Below are positions 8,227-15,691 of a stretch of 27,746 nucleotides of DNA, piece after piece. Source of the stretch: Rhodobacteraceae bacterium UBA1943. Its GTDB lineage: Bacteria > Pseudomonadota > Alphaproteobacteria > Rhodobacterales > Rhodobacteraceae. A model generated the notes under the pieces. The model was not told the DNA's origin. It did no database searches and saw nothing but the letters and a program-made list of their open reading frames with translations. Position numbers and translations under genes: made by a program. Numbering within the stretch: the stretch's first letter is position 1; the number at the start of each line of letters is the position of its first letter. The stretch covers positions 1 to 27,746 of the forward strand of contig DDEX01000034.1 in the NCBI GenBank assembly GCA_002336845.1, written 5' to 3'.

Positions 8227-9146
8227 GGCAGCCACCTTTCGCGCACAAACCCCAGAATGCCGCGCGGCGCGAACAGGACCAGCACGATCAGCGCCACCCC
8301 CACCAGCATCAGATAGGCATTGGTCAGGCTTGAGACAAAGTCGATCAGCCAGAACATCGCCGCCGCCCCAATCAGCGGGCCGAGGGCGGTGCCCGCCCCA
8401 CCCAGCAGGGAATATAGCATCGGCAGGATCGAATATTGCACCGTGGCAAACCCCGCCCCGGCATAGCCGAAGAACAGCCCATAGGCCGCCCCCGCCAGCC
8501 CGGCATAAAGACCGGAAACCACCAGAACCTTCAGCTTCACCGCATAGGGGTTATAGCCCAGCATCCGGCTGCGCTCCTCATTCTCGCGCATCGCCAGCAT
8601 GATGCGGCCGAACCGGGACCGAACCAGCGCCACCGCCAGCAGCAGCGCCACGGCATAGATGCCAAGGGCTAGCCACAGCCGCGGCGCATCCTGCGTCAGG
8701 TCAATGCCCAACACCCGCCGCGCCGCGCCCGGCAGCACGAGCCCCTGATCGCCGCCCGTTACCGCGTTGAACCAGATCAGTGTCAGGTATCCGGCCTGCG
8801 CGAACATCAGCGTCACGATCATGAAGCTGACACCCTTGGTCCGCAGCGCCAGCAGGCCGACCGCCCCGGCCACAACGCCCCCCGCCAGCATCCCCAGTGC
8901 CAGCACCGGCACACCGCCCCAGCCCCACAGCGTCACCGGCAACGCCGCGCCAAACATGCCCGCACCAAAGAACAGCGCATGACCAAGGCTTAACATCCCG
9001 GTATAGCCGAAGGCCAGATTGTAGCCGGTGGCATAGACCGCCAGCACCAGCACCCGCGCCAGATTGTTGGCGTGATAGGCAGGCAGCACAGCGGCCAACA
9101 CAGCCAGTCCGGCCAGAGCCACCAGATGGAACAACCACGCCTTCAT
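8214..9146 (-). CDS. livM: LivM-type ABC transporter permease
   Basis: A 310-aa inner-membrane permease with about nine to ten hydrophobic segments. Family segments are GYNLAFGYTGMLSLGHALFFG near residues 40-60, and the cytoplasmic EAA-like loop LAMRENEERSRMLGYN that contacts the ATPases. The ATG at 9146 overlaps the livH stop as ATGA. A much longer open frame upstream is only the shadow of livH. It forms the translocation pore with LivH. Confidence 0.94.
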   Translation of the reverse strand: MKAWLFHLVALAGLAVLAAVLPAYHANNLARVLVLAVYATGYNLAFGYTGMLSLGHALFFGAGMFGAALPVTLWGWGGVPVLALGMLAGGVVAGAVGLLALRTKGVSFMIVTLMFAQAGYLTLIWFNAVTGGDQGLVLPGAARRVLGIDLTQDAPRLWLALGIYAVALLLAVALVRSRFGRIMLAMRENEERSRMLGYNPYAVKLKVLVVSGLYAGLAGAAYGLFFGYAGAGFATVQYSILPMLYSLLGGAGTALGPLIGAAAMFWLIDFVSSLTNAYLMLVGVALIVLVLFAPRGILGFVRERWLPWLP

Positions 9147-10021
9147 GCCTTGGCCCCGAACAAGCCCTGCGGCCGGAACACCAGCACCAAGGCCACCAGC
9201 AGCGTGGCGATGATCTTTGACAGCGTCGGCGCCCAGAACATCGAAATCACACCATCCGACAGCCCGATGATCAGCGCCGCCACCAAGGTGCCGCGTAAAC
9301 TGCCAAGGCCCCCGATGATCACCGTGATGAACGACAGCAGCAGCGGGTCGCCCCCCATCAGGTAATGCACCTGCGTCGTCGGCACGACCAGCACTGCGGC
9401 CACCGCTGCCAGCGCAGCCCCCAGACCAAAGGTGCCCGCATAAACCCGGTCCACGTTGATGCCGAAGGCCCGTGCCGTGGTGCGGTCCACCTGTGTTGCG
9501 CGCATCACAAGGCCAAACCGCGTGCGCGTCATCACCAGCCAAAGTGCCAGCAACACCAGACCCGCCGCCGCCACAACGAACAGCTTGTAACCGGAGTATC
9601 CGAACCACGGCAGTTGCAGCCGCAGACTGAACGGCGCCGCTACCGGCCGTGCATCCGGGCCGAACCCGATCAGCGCCGCCTGCTCCAGGATGTAAAGCAG
9701 CCCAATCGTCGCCACGATCACCGCCTCCGGCTCATACTCCAGCCGCTTCAGCACCAGCGTATCCACTGCCGCCGCCATCAGGCCAACCATCGGCGGCACC
9801 ACAACCAAAGCCGCCAGCCACCCCCAAACCGGCGGACCCGGCACATGGCCCGCGACGAACCACGCCAGCACAGCGCCCGTCATGAAAAATGCCCCATGCG
9901 CCACGTTGACCACGCGCATGACGCCAAACACCAGCGACAGGCCCGAGGCCATCAGCGCCAGCACCGCCGCCGACACCAGCCCCTCCATCAATGCCAGCAA
10001 CAGAAACGGCCCGAAGCTCAC
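9143..10021 (-). CDS. livH: LivH-type ABC transporter permease
   Basis: A 292-aa permease with about eight hydrophobic segments. Motifs include ASGLSLVFGVMRVVNVAHGAFFM near the N-terminus, AFGINVDRVYAGTFGLGAALA and TVIIGGLGSLRGTLVAALIIG, all characteristic of LivH. The start is a GTG at 10021, because an in-frame stop lies directly upstream and a GGGGG ribosome-binding tract sits four bases before it. It is separated from the binding protein gene by 75 bp containing a strong hairpin. Confidence 0.93.
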   Translation of the reverse strand: MSFGPFLLLALMEGLVSAAVLALMASGLSLVFGVMRVVNVAHGAFFMTGAVLAWFVAGHVPGPPVWGWLAALVVVPPMVGLMAAAVDTLVLKRLEYEPEAVIVATIGLLYILEQAALIGFGPDARPVAAPFSLRLQLPWFGYSGYKLFVVAAAGLVLLALWLVMTRTRFGLVMRATQVDRTTARAFGINVDRVYAGTFGLGAALAAVAAVLVVPTTQVHYLMGGDPLLLSFITVIIGGLGSLRGTLVAALIIGLSDGVISMFWAPTLSKIIATLLVALVLVFRPQGLFGAKA

Positions 10022-10061
10022 TCAGCCCCCATCATCTGTTCATAAATATCCCGCGGGGGGT

Positions 10062-10084
10062 CCGGGGGGCGCGAAGCCCCCCGG
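10062..10084. terminator. Strong hairpin between binding-protein and permease genes
   Basis: CCGGGGGGC (10062-10070) and GCCCCCCGG (10076-10084) form a perfect 9-bp G/C stem with a 5-nt loop. On the minus strand the run GGATATTT follows it. No long U tract is present. It lies between the stop of the binding protein gene and livH, inside the operon. Known importer operons often carry such a structure to hold binding protein in excess over permease, by partial termination or protection of the upstream mRNA. It is also one of three copies of a dispersed element in this window. Confidence 0.65.
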
Positions 10085-10096
10085 CCCGGTTTCAGA

Positions 10097-11383
10097 TCAG
10101 AACGACATCGTGGTGTAATCCACCGCGTCGTCATATTTCCCCTCGTCAATCGTGGTGGTATGCACCTTCACCAGCTTGCCGCCCTCGATCTTCGAGATGT
10201 TCTGGCTGCCAAAGGCCTGGTGCGTCTTGCCGTTGAACACCTTGGCGCCTTGGGGGCGTTCGATGCCGTAAGGCAGATCGCTGATCGCCTCCATCGCCTC
10301 GACCAGCTTTTGCCGGTCGGCCACCCCGGCATAGCCCGACGCCTCGACCGCCTGCTTGATGAAGTAGAGCGTCTCCCAGGCCGAAAACATATGGGAGTAG
10401 GTCGCCACATCCTTGGCATCGGCCACCGAGGCGCCGTTGTCATCCACACCAACGGCGGCGCGATAGTCGCCCTCTGCCGCACCGGCATCGGCCGGTTTTA
10501 CGCGCGGATGCGCCTCCCAGAAATGGCTGCCTTCCAGGAATTCCAGCCCCGGCGTCGCGGTATCCACTGCCTCCAGGCTATCGATAAAGCCGAAAAGTTG
10601 CGGCTTGGCGCCCGAGCCATAAAACTCGCCCAGCTCCTTCACAAAGGTCAGAACGCCGGGGCCAACCATGACGTGATACAACACCTCGGTTTCTGCCGGA
10701 ATCTGCGCGAAGTAACGGGTATAGCTGGTTTCGGTCGGCGGAATGGCGATTTGCGCCACAACCTGCCCGCCCTGTGCCTCGATTGCCTTGGTAAAGAAAT
10801 CGCGGTGGTCATAGCCGAAGGCATAGTCGGGGAAGAACATCGTGACCTTCTTGCCCAGATTGCCCGCAACCCAAGGCGCCATCGAGGAAATTTGGCTGCG
10901 CACATCCGTGATGCCGGGCTGCAGGGTCCAGCGGTTCAGCGCACCGCTGGCGACGTGATACCCCTCGGAACACACCAGATAGGGCACCTTCAGCTCTCCG
11001 GCCCGGGGGGCAGAGCCCATCACCACATGGGAAAACAGCGTGCCGAAGATCAGGTCACACCCATGCTGGCTGTTCAGCTTGTCCACCACTTCGGCCCCGC
11101 GCGCCGGATCGGTGCCGTCATCCTCATAGACGATCTCGACCGGACGCCCGCCGATGCCGCCCGCCTCGTTGATCTTCTTCAGCGCCGCATCGGCGGTGCG
11201 CTGATACCAGCGGCCATAGCTGGCGCCGATGCCGGTGGCGTGCAACTGAAACCCCAGCTTCAGGGGGGCCGCCTGCGCCCAGACCGGCCGCACCAGCCCG
11301 GCAGAACCGGCAATCAACCCGGCGCCCATCCCCGTCAGAACCGCCCGCCGCGATGGCGCAAAGCTCGTCAATGTCGTCTTCAT
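10097..11383 (-). CDS. Periplasmic substrate-binding protein of the Liv-type importer
   Basis: A 428-aa type I periplasmic binding protein. The N-terminus has a twin-arginine-like signal (SRRAVLTGMGAGLIAGSAG) ending near VWAQA at about residue 37. The mature part begins with PLKLGFQLHATGIGASYGR and contains INEAGGIGGRPVEIVYEDD, the standard start of LivJ/amide-binding-protein relatives. It should capture the substrate of this pathway outside the cytoplasmic membrane. The ATG at 11383 has GAGAAGGA upstream. It is the first gene of the operon running to hyuB, and a palindrome matching that beside the MarR gene lies 44-59 bp upstream. Ligand identity is unknown; the LivJ-like fold covers amino acids, amides, urea and aromatic acids. 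Confidence 0.9.
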   Translation of the reverse strand: MKTTLTSFAPSRRAVLTGMGAGLIAGSAGLVRPVWAQAAPLKLGFQLHATGIGASYGRWYQRTADAALKKINEAGGIGGRPVEIVYEDDGTDPARGAEVVDKLNSQHGCDLIFGTLFSHVVMGSAPRAGELKVPYLVCSEGYHVASGALNRWTLQPGITDVRSQISSMAPWVAGNLGKKVTMFFPDYAFGYDHRDFFTKAIEAQGGQVVAQIAIPPTETSYTRYFAQIPAETEVLYHVMVGPGVLTFVKELGEFYGSGAKPQLFGFIDSLEAVDTATPGLEFLEGSHFWEAHPRVKPADAGAAEGDYRAAVGVDDNGASVADAKDVATYSHMFSAWETLYFIKQAVEASGYAGVADRQKLVEAMEAISDLPYGIERPQGAKVFNGKTHQAFGSQNISKIEGGKLVKVHTTTIDEGKYDDAVDYTTMSF

Positions 11384-11426
11384 GGTCCTTCTCCTCTGTC
11401 ATTGCCCCGGTTTCACCGGGTGCGAT

Positions 11427-11442
11427 TTCATTTGCAGACAAA
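11427..11442. promoter_or_regulatory. Putative MarR operator, site A
   Basis: TTCATTTGCAGACAAA is an imperfect palindrome centred on TGCA. It lies 44-59 bp upstream of the binding-protein ATG, between the two catabolic operons. A closely similar site (19218-19233) lies between operon B and the MarR gene; with flanks the two agree at 18 of 22 positions. Weak promoter-like hexamers surround it on the minus strand, so a bound repressor could block transcription. Binding by the neighbouring MarR protein is inferred. Confidence 0.5.
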
Positions 11443-11459
11443 CAAAAAGTGCAATGTTT

Positions 11460-12809
11460 TCAAGCACCTCTTGCGGTGGACATCAACCAGAGACCAAAGA
11501 TCGTGTAAAGCACCATCAGCGCCGTCATCGGCAAGTGGCCCGCAAGGCGCAGCCCCCGCCCCGCCAGTTTCAAGGTCAGGATCACGGCCAGCAGATGCGC
11601 GCCAACAATCGCTGCGAACTGCACCGCATAAACCGCCTGCATGAAACCGGGGTCCGACAGAAACCCGAAAGAGATGTAGAAGGGCGGCAGGCCCAGCAAC
11701 GCGTCGCCCCGAAACAAGGGATCATTCAGGGCCCACAGAGTGTATTGCCCCGTGGTGATCAGCGTGACGAAGAAATGCGCAACATGATAGCCCGCCGCAA
11801 TCGCCAGAAACGACAGCATCACCGGCCCGGCGGCAAACCCTCCGCGCCCCAGCGCGCGCGACAGCCGCAAACCCAGCCACAACGCGCCAGCCGTGACCAC
11901 CCACGACAGGATCAGCCCGATAGTATTGACCCCCAGCACCGCCGAGCGCCCGGTAAACTCCAGCGGGTTCTCACCAACCAGCCCCATCCACCAGAAAGTC
12001 TCGCTCAGCCCCTCGAACGACAGGCTGCCCAGCGTCACGACGACAAAGGCCATCTGCGACACGGTTAGGGGCGCCATCCGCATTACCTGTGCCCCCGGCC
12101 AACCCGCCATCCAGCGCACCCTGCCCTGCGACCGTTCGCGCCAAAAGGGGGCAATCCGTCCGATCAGCGCGAAAAACAGGGTCAGGAACTCACCCTGCTC
12201 CAGCCAGTCCTCGCCCTCTGCCACCGCCAGAACAAAGATTGCCAGCCAATAGCCCAGCATCAGCCGCGCCAGGACGCCCGGATCGTCAGGGGCCAGCGAG
12301 ACGATCTGAAACCAGGAAAACCCCATCATCCCCAGAACTGCTGGCCAGTGGCCCAACCGTGCAAGCCCCAGCTTGCCACGCCAACCCAACGCAATCCGCA
12401 TCACCCGAACCGGGGCCATCCACGGGTTGAAGGGTCGCCATAAGTCGCCAAACATCATCGAGGCGAAAGGCAGCGCGATCCACACACCTGTCCAGAACAC
12501 CAGCGTCAGCAGGTTGTGCAGTGGATCGTCCGCACCGCGAAACCCGATCCCCAGCAGCACCGCCATGACGACAAACCCAAGCGTCCAACCCGCCAAATCT
12601 GGCCAGAAATCCGGCCCTTCGTGCAGCAGATGGGCGCTCAACGGTGGCAGGCGCTCGGTCAGCGCCCCCAGCAGCGCCGTCAGGACCACGGTCAGCGCCG
12701 CCGCCAGAATGTAGTGCCCGGTCGGCAGCGTCAGAATCACCGAGGGCGGCAATGCGCAGGCCATGGCCGCGCCGGGCATCAGGACAAGGGCCACCGCAAA
12801 CCGCTTCAC
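11460..12809 (-). CDS. Polytopic membrane protein of unknown function, end of operon B
   Basis: A 449-aa integral membrane protein with about ten to twelve hydrophobic segments. The first hydrophobic stretch (residues 3-19, ending MACALPPS) could be a cleaved signal or a first helix. A conserved-looking interhelix motif GDLWRPFNPW occurs at 121-130, and a charged cytoplasmic stretch lies near residues 220-240. I do not recognise a transporter signature. The GDxWRxxNPW motif resembles membrane proteins often annotated as 'fenitrothion hydrolase' (FedA/FedB-like), but I hold this loosely. The GTG start overlaps the DUF1185 stop as GTGA, so it is translationally coupled to the pathway enzymes. 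It could be a second transporter, an exporter or a membrane-bound enzyme. Confidence 0.8.
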   Translation of the reverse strand: MKRFAVALVLMPGAAMACALPPSVILTLPTGHYILAAALTVVLTALLGALTERLPPLSAHLLHEGPDFWPDLAGWTLGFVVMAVLLGIGFRGADDPLHNLLTLVFWTGVWIALPFASMMFGDLWRPFNPWMAPVRVMRIALGWRGKLGLARLGHWPAVLGMMGFSWFQIVSLAPDDPGVLARLMLGYWLAIFVLAVAEGEDWLEQGEFLTLFFALIGRIAPFWRERSQGRVRWMAGWPGAQVMRMAPLTVSQMAFVVVTLGSLSFEGLSETFWWMGLVGENPLEFTGRSAVLGVNTIGLILSWVVTAGALWLGLRLSRALGRGGFAAGPVMLSFLAIAAGYHVAHFFVTLITTGQYTLWALNDPLFRGDALLGLPPFYISFGFLSDPGFMQAVYAVQFAAIVGAHLLAVILTLKLAGRGLRLAGHLPMTALMVLYTIFGLWLMSTARGA

Positions 12810-13387
12810 CGCAAGCCGTCCTCCCCCTTCACCTGCCCGATCTCAAGCCCGCCCATCCGGCTGTGAACCCGTCCGCCCCGCGCCATGGCCAGCGCGAACA
12901 GCACCTCGTTCGCGCGTGGCCCGTCCTCGCAAGCCACGGTGATCACATCGAACCGCGACCGCACATAGGCGGCGTTCAGATGCCCCAACGGAATATCCAG
13001 CGTCGCGCCCATGCCGCCCACCTTCATCGCGCTTGGCACTATGGCGCGGCATTCACCCAGCCGCTCGCGCATCCCGTAACCACCCGAGACATGCCAGATC
13101 GCGCCATGCTCATGCTCGCCATTCTCGCCTACGACGGCACCCTTGCCATAGGCGTCAATCCCGGCCCGCCCGCCCAGCGCAGCTACCAGCCGGTCGGTCA
13201 GCATCAGCGCAAGGGGCTTCAGCGCCTCCATCGCAGGCTGCAACTCCGGCTCATACCGCCCGGCAAAGGGGTTGGCGCAGATCGCATAGATTGCCCCCTT
13301 GACGGGCGGCGGATCGGCCAGTGGCCCGCCTTCGTGCAGAATCTCCTCGACCTGCGTCACGATCTTTCGGACCCGGAACTCAGACAT
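12806..13387 (-). CDS. DUF1185 / 'amino acid synthesis' family protein
   Basis: A 193-aa soluble protein that matches Pfam PF06684 (AA_synth, DUF1185): VRKIVTQVEEILHEGG at the N-terminus, ANPFAGRYEPEL near residue 40, YGKGAVVGENGEHEH near 80, and PSAMKVGGMGATLDIPLGH and VRSRFDVITV further on. Solved members have a Bacillus chorismate-mutase-like fold; the biochemical role is not established, despite the family name. Its stop overlaps the next gene and its start overlaps UPF0280 by 8 bp, so it is made together with the Hnr homologue. By context it may act on a ring-opened or reduced intermediate; this is inference. Confidence 0.9.
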   Translation of the reverse strand: MSEFRVRKIVTQVEEILHEGGPLADPPPVKGAIYAICANPFAGRYEPELQPAMEALKPLALMLTDRLVAALGGRAGIDAYGKGAVVGENGEHEHGAIWHVSGGYGMRERLGECRAIVPSAMKVGGMGATLDIPLGHLNAAYVRSRFDVITVACEDGPRANEVLFALAMARGGRVHSRMGGLEIGQVKGEDGLR

Positions 13388-14201
13388 GCACCACCTCTCC
13401 CCCCGTCAGGGCCATGTGGCCCGTCATCTGAACCTGACCTTGCAGGAAGAGGGCTGCCCCTTCAATCAAGCCGCGCGCCCGGTAGGCTTCAGCCGCCGTG
13501 CACCCACGCTCCAGCGCCAACTCCACCTCTGCGCCCGTTAGCGGCCCAACACCCACCGTCACCAGCCGTGCGCCCAAATCGCTGTCGGCTTGCACTTCAA
13601 CCGCCGGGCGACGCGTAACCGCCACATGCCCCGGCAAATTGACCGCATTGGCGATCATGGTCGCCGCGGCATCGGCCATAGCCGCCGTCCGCGCCAGAAC
13701 CGTCACCGCATCGGCAATTCCCAGCGACCAACTGCGCCCCCGCCAGCCAGAGGTTGCAATGCCCCGTGCCACCTCCTCAGCCCGCAGCTCCACGGTGCCG
13801 CCTTGTGCCATGGCGCAAGTCAGACGATGCCCCGCCGCCAGATGCACGGCAATGTCGCCGCCGTTGTTCACATAGGCCCGCTCAACGCCCGGCCCGGCCA
13901 CCATCGCCGCCAGAACCGCCTCGGCCACAGCCCCCGCCACCGCCGCCATCGGCGTGATAAAGGCCGGACGAAACGGCGCCACCGCCGCTGCCATCACTCG
14001 CGCCACCGGTCCTGAAACAAGGCTCTGTTCGGCGCGCAGAGACGGCAGCTCTGCCACCAGCTCCTCCAGCAGCCCGTCAAACCGCGCCACCGCCCGGTCG
14101 AACGCCCGTGCACGCCCTGGCCCCCAAGCCTGACAGATCAAATCGATCGGCCCGTGGTTCAGATGCAGTCGCCCATCGGCAAGAACCTGAACCTGCATCA
14201 T
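13380..14201 (-). CDS. UPF0280 family, ApbE-like protein
   Basis: A 273-aa protein of the UPF0280 family. It shows the pattern of ApbE flavin transferases: VNNGGDI near residues 111-117, GIATSGWRGR at 147-156, and AVTVLARTAAMADAAATMIANAV at 165-187, where ApbE has its cofactor and metal-binding DA-x-AT motif. It lacks an obvious HxIDPxTG segment and a lipoprotein signal, so it is cytoplasmic and not a standard ApbE. Its start overlaps the Hnr stop by 4 bp (ATGATG; the first ATG is used here). The E. barkeri 6-hydroxynicotinate reductase is known to hold covalent flavin, so a role in flavinylating the neighbouring Hnr protein is an attractive inference. Confidence 0.88.
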   Translation of the reverse strand: MMQVQVLADGRLHLNHGPIDLICQAWGPGRARAFDRAVARFDGLLEELVAELPSLRAEQSLVSGPVARVMAAAVAPFRPAFITPMAAVAGAVAEAVLAAMVAGPGVERAYVNNGGDIAVHLAAGHRLTCAMAQGGTVELRAEEVARGIATSGWRGRSWSLGIADAVTVLARTAAMADAAATMIANAVNLPGHVAVTRRPAVEVQADSDLGARLVTVGVGPLTGAEVELALERGCTAAEAYRARGLIEGAALFLQGQVQMTGHMALTGGEVVHV

Positions 14202-15691
14202 GGCTCTTGCACCTTTCGAAATACTCCGGGGGTGCGGGGACTGGCCTCCGCGTCCTGCGGCCAGGGCTCGATGCGCCCCGCCGTCGGGTATTCGCCTCCT
14301 TCTGCCACCACCCCGGCCAGATCACGGATGCTGCCCTCATGCCCGCCCATTGCCAGATAGTCGGCCCTTGGCAGCGTAAACTCCAGCGGGGCCACCAGCG
14401 CCGGGGTCGGCACATAGCCAAAGGCCCCTTTCGGCAGCCGCGTCACATCCACCATGAAGGTGATGCCGCCACCGGGCCAGACCCAGGTTTCCGCGCCGCC
14501 ACTTGTCAGCCGCGTCACACCCCCCTGAACCGAGCGGGTCAGCCGCACCGGGTTCTTCGTCACCCCTGCCCGCAAGCTCCCCCCCGCGCCACCCATGAAC
14601 AGCACCGTGCAAAGCGACGGCTCGCAATTCTCGTCGATCAGCCCGACGGTTTCACGCAAAGCTGCGGGCAAGGGCGCGGGTTGCGGAACCAGCGCCTCGT
14701 CCAGCACGAAATAGGCATATTCCTCGCCCGTGGTCGAAACCATCAGCAGGGTCAGACCAGGCCTTGCGCCCTTTTTCGCCTCCCACGGCCCCAGAATCTC
14801 CAGGGGATCGGTCAGCTTTGTGCCACCCCAGCCAAGCCCCGGCTCGCTGACCCGGAAATAGCGGCCGGGCGTGGAGCGATGCCCCTTGATGCGGATGCCC
14901 GTTGCCTCCCAGCCCAGCACCTTGCCCGCCTGATGTTCGCTGACCACGCCGGTGATATGGTCATCGACCACCACCACCTCATCCACCAGTCCGCGCCATT
15001 GGCTGGCAAACATGCCGATCGTGGCCGAACCGCAGCCCACACGCATCCGCCGCTCGGGCGTGCCATCGACAACCGGCGCGCATCCGGCCTGCACCACGAC
15101 GGTGGAGCCGCCGTCGATGGCCATCTCTACCGCCTCGCCATTGCACAGCGCCAAAAGTGCTGCACAGGTCACGCGGCCCTCGGACTTGGATCCACCCGTC
15201 AGGTGATGCACCCCACCCAGCGACAGCATCTGGCTGCCATATTCGGCGGTCGTCACATGGCCCACAGCCTCACCCCCCACCCGCACCACCGCCCCTTCGG
15301 AGCCAAGAAAGCGGTCGGTGTCGATCTTCACCTTGACGCCGCAATAGGAAAAGATCGCCTCGGTCACGACCGTGACCATATCCGCGCCCTCAACCACCGA
15401 AGACACGATGAACGGCGCTGGCTTGTAGTCGGGATATGTGGTGCCCGATCCGATTCCGGTCACGAAGGTATCGCCGGGCAAAGGGTCGCCACCCCAGTCG
15501 CGCGCGGCAAAGGGCACCAGCCTGCCGCCTTGTTCGATGGCATGGGACAGCATCACCACCGGATCGGTTCGCACGATACGGCCAGCATCATTGGCATAGC
15601 GGTCGCAGGCCCCCGTCTGGCCGGGCGCGATATAGCACATCACCGGACAGGCATCGCAGCGGATCTTGGCGCTTGTATCGGGAGGGGTCAT
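14198..15691 (-). CDS. hnr: 6-hydroxynicotinate reductase homologue
   Basis: A 497-aa protein that I recognise as the group annotated 6-hydroxynicotinate reductase, by its N-terminus and the TTYPDYKPAPFIV segment. That enzyme reduces the hydroxypyridine ring to 1,4,5,6-tetrahydro-6-oxonicotinate in nicotinate fermentation. The N-terminus has a Cys cluster C12-x2-C15-x3-C19-x9-C29 fit for an Fe-S cluster; other cysteines include Cys117 and CxxxxxxC pairs further on. The E. barkeri enzyme carries Fe-S clusters and covalent flavin. Start and stop both overlap neighbours by 4 bp, between the Mo hydroxylase and UPF0280. The last dozen residues are encoded by a dispersed repeat. The natural substrate may be another hydroxylated N-heterocycle. 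Confidence 0.82.
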   Translation of the reverse strand: MTPPDTSAKIRCDACPVMCYIAPGQTGACDRYANDAGRIVRTDPVVMLSHAIEQGGRLVPFAARDWGGDPLPGDTFVTGIGSGTTYPDYKPAPFIVSSVVEGADMVTVVTEAIFSYCGVKVKIDTDRFLGSEGAVVRVGGEAVGHVTTAEYGSQMLSLGGVHHLTGGSKSEGRVTCAALLALCNGEAVEMAIDGGSTVVVQAGCAPVVDGTPERRMRVGCGSATIGMFASQWRGLVDEVVVVDDHITGVVSEHQAGKVLGWEATGIRIKGHRSTPGRYFRVSEPGLGWGGTKLTDPLEILGPWEAKKGARPGLTLLMVSTTGEEYAYFVLDEALVPQPAPLPAALRETVGLIDENCEPSLCTVLFMGGAGGSLRAGVTKNPVRLTRSVQGGVTRLTSGGAETWVWPGGGITFMVDVTRLPKGAFGYVPTPALVAPLEFTLPRADYLAMGGHEGSIRDLAGVVAEGGEYPTAGRIEPWPQDAEASPRTPGVFRKVQEP

